DNA from: CAYUYV01 sp964474635
GTDB taxonomy: Bacteria > Pseudomonadota > Alphaproteobacteria > JAJFIK01
Length of the DNA: 7,327 nucleotides
Reading direction: 5' to 3'
Assembly: GCA_964474635.1 (NCBI GenBank)
Contig: CAYYTT010000193.1
Location: 1 to 7,327, forward strand
Shown in pieces: positions 1-5,315 of this stretch. Numbering within the stretch: the first letter of the stretch is position 1; each line of letters opens with the position of its first letter. The notes under the pieces were generated by a model. It had not been told where the DNA came from. It ran no database searches and saw only the letters and a list, made by a program, of their open reading frames with translations. Position numbers and translations under genes: made by a program.

Positions 1-2
1 GC

Positions 3-1064
3 CTGCGCGCCCATTCGGACGGCAATGAAGCCACCAGTCCGAACACGGCCTTTGTCTGGGCGGAACATTCGGTTTGGCCGCAGGATCCAGGCTTTACCCG
101 GGCCCTCGCCGGTGGCATCACGACGCTACACATACTGCCGGGCTCGGCTAATCTTTTCGGCGGGCGCGGCGTGACCTTGAAAAACGTCTCCGCCCGGACG
201 GTTCAGGGCATGAAGTTTCCCGGAGCGCCGTACACCCTCAAAATGGCCTGCGGCGAGAACCCCAAGCGGGTCTACGGCACGCGGGGGCGCTCCCCGGCGA
301 CGCGCATGGGCAACATCGCCAAGATCCGGGAAGCCTGGATCGCCGCGGACGCCTATCGCGACCAGTGGACCGGCTATATGGCGAAGGTGGAGGCCGGCGA
401 GACGGCCAAGGCGCCCCGGCGGAACCTGACCAACGAGACGCTGATGGGCGTGCTTGAGGGTGAGATCCTGGTGCAGATGCATTGTTACCGGGCGGACGAA
501 ATGGCCGTCATGCTCGATGTGGCCAAGGAGTTCGACTACAAGATCACCGCGTTCCATCATGGGGTCGAGGCCTACAAAATCGCCGATCTGCTGCGCGAGG
601 CGGGCACTTGTTCGGCCGTATGGGCGGACTGGTGGGGCTTCAAGCTGGAGGCCTATGACGGCGTGCGGGAAAACGCGGCCCTAATCGAGGCGGCCGGTGC
701 CTGCGCCATCATTCACTCCGACAGCGATGTGGGCATTCAGCGCCTGAACCAGGAAGCCGCCAAGACCATGGCCGATGGGAACCGGATCGGTCTCGGCATC
801 GACCGGGCGACGGCGATCCAGTGGATCACCGCCAACCCGGCCAAAGCACTGGGCATTTTCGAGGAGACCGGATCCCTTGAACCGGGCAAGGCAGGCGACG
901 TGGTGCTGTGGTCCTCGGACCCCTTCAGCGTCTACGCCCAGGCCGAGAAGGTCTTCGTGGACGGCGCCCTGCTCTATGACCGGGACGACGCTGCATTGAG
1001 CCCGCGGACCGATTTCGAAATCGGTCAGATCGACAACGACCAGACCGGGGGGGCCGGCCAATGA
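3..1064 (+). CDS. Metal-dependent amidohydrolase (COG1228, imidazolonepropionase-like), 5' partial
   Basis: The open frame runs from the window edge (first full codon at 3) to TGA at 1062-1064, giving 353 residues. The start and the N-terminal HxH strand lie outside the window. The family cleaves amide, ring or peptide bonds using one or two metal ions in a TIM barrel. Family landmarks seen in order are GGITTLHILPGSANLFGGRG near residues 37-56, KMACGENPKRVYG near 80-92, a ligand His in MHCYRADE (codon 480-482), a His pair in FHHGVEAYK (555-560), the WADWWGFK segment, an Asp in IIHSDSD (720-722), and the closing strand GSLEPGKAGDVVLWSSDPF. The visible ligand positions are intact, so I infer an active enzyme. 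The substrate cannot be told from sequence; an Xaa-dipeptidase or cyclic amidase activity is possible. Its stop overlaps the next gene's ATG, so the two are translationally coupled. An in-frame GTG at 171 is internal, because homology continues upstream of it. Confidence 0.9.
   Translation: MRAHSDGNEATSPNTAFVWAEHSVWPQDPGFTRALAGGITTLHILPGSANLFGGRGVTLKNVSARTVQGMKFPGAPYTLKMACGENPKRVYGTRGRSPATRMGNIAKIREAWIAADAYRDQWTGYMAKVEAGETAKAPRRNLTNETLMGVLEGEILVQMHCYRADEMAVMLDVAKEFDYKITAFHHGVEAYKIADLLREAGTCSAVWADWWGFKLEAYDGVRENAALIEAAGACAIIHSDSDVGIQRLNQEAAKTMADGNRIGLGIDRATAIQWITANPAKALGIFEETGSLEPGKAGDVVLWSSDPFSVYAQAEKVFVDGALLYDRDDAALSPRTDFEIGQIDNDQTGGAGQ
1007..1026. repeat. Perfect 20-bp palindrome at the 3' end of the first amidohydrolase gene
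   Basis: GACCGATTTC is followed directly by its exact reverse complement, centred on TTCGAA. As RNA it would form an 8-bp stem with a UCGA loop, 35 nt before the coupled start codon at 1061. It lies inside codons for RTDFEIGQ, so it may be a coding coincidence. It could also be a DNA-binding site or an mRNA structure affecting translation of the second gene. Confidence 0.5.
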
Positions 1065-2377
1065 TCTCCATGCTGCGCAAAACCCTCTCTGCGGCGGGCC
1101 TTGCCCTCGCGCTCTGCCTGCCGGTTCTTATGGGCGCACCGGCCTTTGCCGACGGGCACCGCCCCGTGATCATTATTGATGCCACCGTGCACACCGTGGG
1201 CCCCCAGGGTGTGCTCACCGAGGGCGATGTTCTGTTTGCGGACGGGCGTATTCGGGCCGTGGGCACGGATCTTGAGATCCCGGACGGCGCACTCGTCATC
1301 GGCGGCGCCGGGACGCTCGTCACGCCCGGTTTTATGACGGCGGGCTCATCCCTTGGGCTCGTGGAGGTTTCGGCCGAAGCGAGCAACCGGGACAACCGGT
1401 CGGACGGCAGCGCCCCTTTCTCGGCCGCGCTTGACGTTGCACCGGCTGTCAACCCGAACTCGACCCTGATCCCTGTCACCCGGATCGAGGGCGTGACCCG
1501 GGCCATCACGGGCGCCGGCCCCAATGCGACGATTTTTGCGGGCATGGGTGCGGCGATCCATCTGGGCCATGGGCCCGACCTCGTCGTGAAGCCGCGCGTG
1601 GCCCAATTTGTCGCCTTGGGCGGGGGCGGCGCGCGGATCGCCGGCGGGACCCGGCCCCAGGCCTTCGCCGTGTTCGAAGAGGCCATTCGTCAGACCCGGG
1701 AACGCGAGGCCCGGCCGCTGCGCATCGGGCGCATGTCGAGCCATGAAGAGCCCATCATGTCCCGCCGGGATTTGGAGGCGCTGGTCCCGGCCGTGAACGG
1801 CACCATGCCCTTCGCGGTGGATGTGGACCGGTCGGCTGATATTCTTTGGGTGCTGAAGACGGCTCGCCGCTATGGCCTGCGCGTCATTCTGGTCAGTGCC
1901 GTGGAGGCCTGGATGGTGGCGGATGAAATCGCGGCGGCCGGCGTGCCGGTGGTTCTGCGTCCGTCCGACAATCTGCCCCAAAACTTTGAGGCCCTGGGCG
2001 CTCGGCTCGATGCGGCGGCCCGTCTGCACAAGGCCGGCGTGACCATCGCCTTGAGCGGGTTCGACACGCACAATGCCCGCCTTCTGCCCCAGCAGGCCGG
2101 TCTTGCGGTTGCCAATGGTCTGCCCCACAAGGCGGCATTGGAGGCCCTGACGATCAATCCGGCACGGATCTTCGGTATCGACACGGTCTATGGCTCCCTG
2201 GAGCCGGGCAAGGATGCCGATGTGGTGGTTTGGGACGGGGATCCGCTCGAGGTCACCTCCGCACCGCGCAAGGTGTTCATCCAGGGCAAAGCCGTGCCGA
2301 TGGCCTCGCGCCAGACGGCGTTACGGGATCGCTACCGCAGCCTTGAGCGCCGCGCTTTGCCCTTTCAATACCGTTGA
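1061..2377 (+). CDS. Exported amidohydrolase-fold protein lacking metal ligands (probable pseudoenzyme)
   Basis: A 438-residue protein. The ATG at 1061 overlaps the upstream TGA (ATGA), and a run of seven G at 1047-1053 sits where a ribosome binding site should be. Residues 1-30 form a Sec signal peptide (Arg6-Lys7, a hydrophobic core, AFA before Asp31), so the protein is periplasmic. The amidohydrolase fold is recognisable: an N-terminal beta sandwich, TPGFMTAGSSLGL at 88-100, and a C-terminal GSLEPGKDADVVVWDGDPL near 378-396 that closely matches the upstream gene. The metal site is gone. The HxH strand reads Gly95-Ser96-Ser97, the ligand His of MHCYRADE aligns with Asp254, the His pair aligns with Val278-Ser279, and the first Asp of HSDSD aligns with Gly333. 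I see a duplicated, degenerate amidohydrolase and infer a structural or regulatory partner of its neighbour. Automatic annotation will probably call it an active amidohydrolase. A terminator follows it. Confidence 0.92.
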   Translation: MISMLRKTLSAAGLALALCLPVLMGAPAFADGHRPVIIIDATVHTVGPQGVLTEGDVLFADGRIRAVGTDLEIPDGALVIGGAGTLVTPGFMTAGSSLGLVEVSAEASNRDNRSDGSAPFSAALDVAPAVNPNSTLIPVTRIEGVTRAITGAGPNATIFAGMGAAIHLGHGPDLVVKPRVAQFVALGGGGARIAGGTRPQAFAVFEEAIRQTREREARPLRIGRMSSHEEPIMSRRDLEALVPAVNGTMPFAVDVDRSADILWVLKTARRYGLRVILVSAVEAWMVADEIAAAGVPVVLRPSDNLPQNFEALGARLDAAARLHKAGVTIALSGFDTHNARLLPQQAGLAVANGLPHKAALEALTINPARIFGIDTVYGSLEPGKDADVVVWDGDPLEVTSAPRKVFIQGKAVPMASRQTALRDRYRSLERRALPFQYR

Positions 2378-2405
2378 CACGCACTTAACCGCTCACGGTT
2401 TAAGG

Positions 2406-2442
2406 GCGGCCCGCCCGATGACAGGCGCGGCCCGCTTTTTTT
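2406..2442 (+). terminator. Rho-independent terminator after the amidohydrolase pair
   Basis: A GC-rich hairpin has left arm 2406-2415 and right arm 2424-2435. It makes about ten G-C pairs with two bulged C residues around an 8-nt loop, and is followed directly by seven T (2436-2442). This is the classic intrinsic terminator layout on the plus strand. It begins 28 nt after the second amidohydrolase's stop codon and should end that transcript before the AbgT gene, although read-through is possible because of the bulges. Confidence 0.8.
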
Positions 2443-2474
2443 GTATCTCGTGCATCCAGTCTTTGCTCTTACAC

Positions 2475-2479
2475 GGAGG
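2475..2479 (+). promoter_or_regulatory. Shine-Dalgarno site of the AbgT-family gene
   Basis: A perfect GGAGG lies 5 nt before the ATG at 2485. It fixes the start of the transporter and shows that the gene does not depend on translational coupling to the amidohydrolases. Confidence 0.8.
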
Positions 2480-2484
2480 GTTTT

Positions 2485-4077
2485 ATGACCAGTGACCAGA
2501 CCGGCCCATCCGACCCGCTTGCACCGGCGGCGTCCTCGGGCGAAACCCAGCGCCTGACTGGCTTTTTGGGGTGGATCGAGCGCACCGGGAATGCCCTTCC
2601 CGATCCCGTGCTGATCTTTGCGTGGCTGATGCTCGCCGTCGTGATCTTGAGCGCCATTGCCGCCGGGCTCGGCTGGTCGGCGGTCAATCCCGTGACCAAC
2701 GAGGTAATCGCGGCCAAGAACCTGCTGACCGGCGAGCAGATCCGCTCCATCCTGGTGGACATGCCGGACACCTTCACGGGCTTTCGCCCCTTGGGTCTTG
2801 TGCTGCTGGTGATGCTCGGGGCCGGGGTGGCGGAGCGCTCGGGCCTTTTCAGTGCCGCGATCCGTGCCGGCGTGCGCCGGGCGCCCTTGTCCCTGCTTAC
2901 GCCTGTGGTGGCATTCATCGCCATGATGAGCAATTTGGCGGCCGATGCGGCCTATGTGGTGCTGATCCCTTTGGCCGGTGTGGTTTACGCCGGCGCCGGA
3001 CGCCACCCGGTCGCGGGCATCGCGGCCGCCTTCGCCGGGGTGTCGGGCGGGTTCACGGCCAATCTCCTGCCCGGCTCCCTCGATGCGCTCCTGTTCGGTA
3101 TCACCCAGGAGGGGGCGACGATCCTGGTGTCAAGCTGGACGCCCAACATCGCCGGCAACTGGTTCTTCATGGCGGTTTTGCTGCTGGTTTTCATGCCGGT
3201 TGTCTGGTTCGTCACGGACCGGATCATCGAGCCGCGCCTGGGGGCCTGGTCGCCCTCGGGCGAGGCGGCGGAGGCCACCGGAACGCAGGACGGTACCTTG
3301 CGCCAAGAGGAGGTCAGCGGTCTGCGCATGGCGGGCCTCGCCGTCCTGGGCATCAGCCTTCTTTGGGCATATATGGGATTTGGACCAGGCGCACCCTTGC
3401 GCGATGACAGCCTCGGCGAAGTCTACGCGCTCCAGCCCTTTTACCGTTCCCTGATTGCTTTTTTCTTCCTGCTGTTTCTCGGCGCGGCCATCGCCTATGG
3501 CGTCACGGCCCGGACGATCCGCAGTCACCGGGATGTGGTGGACATGATGACGGGCTCCATGGGCGCGATGAGCTATTACATCGTGCTCGCCTTCGTGGCG
3601 GCCCATTTCGTGGCATTCTTCGCCCAGTCCAATCTGGGCATCATCTTGGCCGTGCAGGGGGCGCAGCTTTTGAAGGCCAGCGGATTGCCAGGGCCTTTGC
3701 TGCTCGTTGCCGTTGTTCTGTTGACCGCGAGCGTCAATCTGTTCGTGGGCTCGGCGAGTGCAAAATGGGCGTTTCTGGCACCAATCCTGGTGCCGATGCT
3801 CATGCTGCTGTCCATCAGCCCAGAGATGACCACGGCGGCCTTCCGGGTGGGCGACAGCGCCACGAATATCATCACGCCGCTGCTGCCGTACTTTCCGCTG
3901 ATCCTGACCTTCTGCCAGCGCTGGCAGCCCGATTTCGGTCTGGGCTCATTGATGGCGGTGATGCTGCCTTACAGCCTCTATTTCATGGCCTCTGGCCTCG
4001 TCGTCACGATGCTGTGGGCCTTGTTGGGTCTGCCGCTCGGGCCCAACGCGGGCATCGAGTACAGCCTGCCGCAATAG
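2485..4077 (+). CDS. AbgT-family transporter (p-aminobenzoyl-glutamate / sulfonamide type)
   Basis: A 530-residue inner-membrane protein of normal length for the AbgT family, with a hydrophilic 40-residue N-terminus and many hydrophobic segments (first about 41-64). Characteristic stretches are MSNLAADAAYVVLIPLAG (148-165), GGFTANLLPGSLDALLFG (188-205), NLFVGSASAKWAFLAPILVP (418-437) and AAFRVGDSATNIITPLLPYF (451-470). From memory of the YdaH (Alcanivorax) and MtrF (Neisseria) structures, the key YdaH residues Asn390, Trp400, Pro418, Arg426 and Asp429 fall here on Asn418, Trp428, Pro446, Arg454 and Asp457 with identical spacing, and Asp200 matches the N-terminal Asp of the pathway. The transporter should therefore be functional. 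E. coli AbgT imports p-aminobenzoyl-glutamate, whereas MtrF and YdaH are reported to export sulfonamides, so direction and substrate remain open here. The amidohydrolases upstream recall the hydrolase-transporter pairing of abgAB-abgT. The start is fixed by GGAGG at 2475-2479. Confidence 0.93.
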   Translation: MTSDQTGPSDPLAPAASSGETQRLTGFLGWIERTGNALPDPVLIFAWLMLAVVILSAIAAGLGWSAVNPVTNEVIAAKNLLTGEQIRSILVDMPDTFTGFRPLGLVLLVMLGAGVAERSGLFSAAIRAGVRRAPLSLLTPVVAFIAMMSNLAADAAYVVLIPLAGVVYAGAGRHPVAGIAAAFAGVSGGFTANLLPGSLDALLFGITQEGATILVSSWTPNIAGNWFFMAVLLLVFMPVVWFVTDRIIEPRLGAWSPSGEAAEATGTQDGTLRQEEVSGLRMAGLAVLGISLLWAYMGFGPGAPLRDDSLGEVYALQPFYRSLIAFFFLLFLGAAIAYGVTARTIRSHRDVVDMMTGSMGAMSYYIVLAFVAAHFVAFFAQSNLGIILAVQGAQLLKASGLPGPLLLVAVVLLTASVNLFVGSASAKWAFLAPILVPMLMLLSISPEMTTAAFRVGDSATNIITPLLPYFPLILTFCQRWQPDFGLGSLMAVMLPYSLYFMASGLVVTMLWALLGLPLGPNAGIEYSLPQ

Positions 4078-4097
4078 GCGAAGGTGAATAAATAAGA

Positions 4098-4133
4098 GGC
4101 CGGAGCGTGGGCTGCACGCTCCGGCCGTTCTTT
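4098..4133 (+). terminator. Strong terminator hairpin between convergent genes, possibly bidirectional
   Basis: A perfect 12-bp stem (4098-4109 with 4115-4126) encloses a 5-nt loop and is followed by GTTCTTT on the plus strand. It begins 20 nt after the AbgT stop codon. On the minus strand the hairpin is followed by CTCTTATTTATTC, which is fairly T-rich, so it could also stop transcripts coming from the RND/peptidase side. Plus-strand action is well supported; bidirectional action is an inference. Confidence 0.85.
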
Positions 4134-4197
4134 GAGTAACGGGTGAGAAAACCGGATCAATCTGAATTCAGCGCGCCGTTGCCTTGTGTTTTTTGCG

Positions 4198-4234
4198 CCT
4201 CTGGGTCGCTCCGCTTCGCTCGCGACGACAGGGG
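4198..4234. repeat. REP-like imperfect palindrome in the intergenic gap
   Basis: Two stacked stems: CCTCTG (4198-4203) pairs with CAGGGG (4229-4234) with one G-T wobble, and GTCGC (4205-4209) pairs with GCGAC (4222-4226). A small internal loop separates them and a 12-nt apical loop reads TCCGCTTCGCTC. Intergenic palindromes with a core like GTCGCTxCGCTTCGCTCGCGACGA are, from memory, common dispersed elements in alphaproteobacterial genomes. Only one copy is visible here, so repeat status is an inference. It may also act in 3'-end formation or stability for the minus-strand peptidase mRNA. Confidence 0.45.
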
Positions 4235-4258
4235 GCGGTGACTGCTGCTGTCACCCCC
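4233..4258 (-). other. Hairpin over the stop codon of the M23 peptidase gene
   Basis: GGTGAC (4237-4242) pairs with GTCACC (4250-4255), extended by GGG/CCC (4233-4235 with 4256-4258) across one bulged C, with a 7-nt loop. It overlaps the peptidase TGA (minus strand 4253-4251). No T tract follows on the minus strand, so it is not a standard intrinsic terminator. It could protect the mRNA 3' end or help rho-dependent termination. Confidence 0.45.
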
Positions 4259-5315
4259 GGATCTCCACCTGGCGGGCTTCGCGGGCGAGGACCGTTTGAC
4301 CGTCATGGATCGTCACGGTGCCCGTATAGGTGCCGCGCGGCCAGCCGAGCAAAGGCCCCCTGCGGCCTGCCCAGGTGATCCACTGGGCCTTTGGGCGGTC
4401 CACCCGATCCGCCTCATGTTCCAGAACCACATTGCCGTCCGGGCCTTTGATCTCGATATGGATAATGTGTTCCGGGCGCAGGCTGATCACGCGGACCCAA
4501 AACAGGAATACGGGGCTGGCCGCCGGAATGATCGGCGACGACCGGCTGTCCAGATTGACCCCTTCCTGGGATACGGGCTGTCCGGAAAATCCGCTGCGGA
4601 ACAGTTTCACCGGGCGATAGGCCAGCCGTTCGGCGACGGCGTCGCGCCACAGGCCTTGGCCCGGTGCCGGCGCCGCGCAGCTTTCGCGGCCCGCAAGGCC
4701 CACAAAGGGATCGACGATCTGGTCGCCCTTGCGCACCACCAGGTGCAGGTGGGGGTATTGGGTGAGACCCGACATGCCGACCTGGCCAAGCACGGTGCCG
4801 GCTTGCACCTGCTGGCCGGACTGCACGGCGACGGTGCCGACCTTCATGTGACAGTACTGGGTCGACCAGCCGTCCCCGTGCTCGATGAAAACGCCGTTGC
4901 CACATTCGCGGTTGCGCACGGCCTCCCGGTCGATGGTGCTCACGTCCACGTCCGGTACGCCGTCACGCACGGCCTTAACGGTGCCGGCCGCGGACGCGAG
5001 CACGGGCACGCCCTGGGCCATGGTGGTGCGATCCAGGATGCGAATATCGGTGCCATTGTGGTTGGCGTAGGTCTGGGTGCCGCAGACATAGTCGGTGGTC
5101 GGGTCCTCGCCCCAGGCCACGTAATTCTGAATGACGCAGTCCTGACCGGGTGAACAGGCGACGGGAAAGGCAAGTTCGAAGGCCCGGGCGGCCGGGGCAC
5201 CCATGAGTGGGATGAGGGCCGCCGCCAGGGCCAGCAGGGCCATGGCCTTCGCGATGGTGGGGCGCCCGCCGCGTTCCGCGGGCGCCATGCCGTTTCCCTC
5301 TTGCCTGGTCCTCAT
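4251..5315 (-). CDS. Secreted M23 (LytM-like) zinc metallopeptidase
   Basis: Read from ATG at 5315 the protein has 354 residues. This start overlaps the RND stop as ATGA and has GGAGG 10 nt upstream. ATG at 5288 (345 residues, GAGGG 7 nt upstream) is an equally credible start. A signal peptide with core MALLALAAALIPLMG ends at ARA before Phe46, so the protein is periplasmic. M23 enzymes cut peptide cross-bridges of peptidoglycan. The zinc site is complete: His86 and Asp90 in NHNGTD, catalytic His156 in QYCHM, and His189/His191 in PHLHL. Cys54, 60, 78, 138, 155 and 213 suggest disulfides. A beta-rich C-terminal region (about 236-354) follows, which I cannot assign to a named family and which may bind a partner or wall component. 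Longer in-frame sequence upstream of 5315 is only a shadow of the RND gene. Coupling to an efflux pump is unusual. Confidence 0.9.
   Translation of the reverse strand: MRTRQEGNGMAPAERGGRPTIAKAMALLALAAALIPLMGAPAARAFELAFPVACSPGQDCVIQNYVAWGEDPTTDYVCGTQTYANHNGTDIRILDRTTMAQGVPVLASAAGTVKAVRDGVPDVDVSTIDREAVRNRECGNGVFIEHGDGWSTQYCHMKVGTVAVQSGQQVQAGTVLGQVGMSGLTQYPHLHLVVRKGDQIVDPFVGLAGRESCAAPAPGQGLWRDAVAERLAYRPVKLFRSGFSGQPVSQEGVNLDSRSSPIIPAASPVFLFWVRVISLRPEHIIHIEIKGPDGNVVLEHEADRVDRPKAQWITWAGRRGPLLGWPRGTYTGTVTIHDGQTVLAREARQVEIRG

Noticed and set aside
171..173. GTG at 171 as the start of the first amidohydrolase
   Set aside because: Codons 3-170 in the same frame encode family-typical sequence (GGITTLHILPGSAN). 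The start is outside the window.
925..2184. Several long minus-strand frames opposite the second amidohydrolase
   Set aside because: They have Arg/Pro/Ala-rich composition with no motif and lie wholly opposite a well-supported gene. Such frames are expected in GC-rich DNA.
2365..3006. Minus-strand frame across the terminator and the AbgT 5' end
   Set aside because: It crosses the terminator hairpin and the AbgT ribosome binding site, has low-complexity His/Gln/Arg composition, and shows no supporting signal.
4134..4197. Possible small gene or RNA between the convergent genes
   Set aside because: I see no ribosome binding site with a credible start and no stable structure apart from the hairpins listed. 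The TTTTTT at about 4189-4194 has no GC-rich hairpin directly before it.
4296..5153. 285-codon plus-strand frame opposite the M23 gene
   Set aside because: It is His/Gly/Ala-rich with no recognisable domain and is antisense to a gene with complete zinc motifs. It is a shadow.
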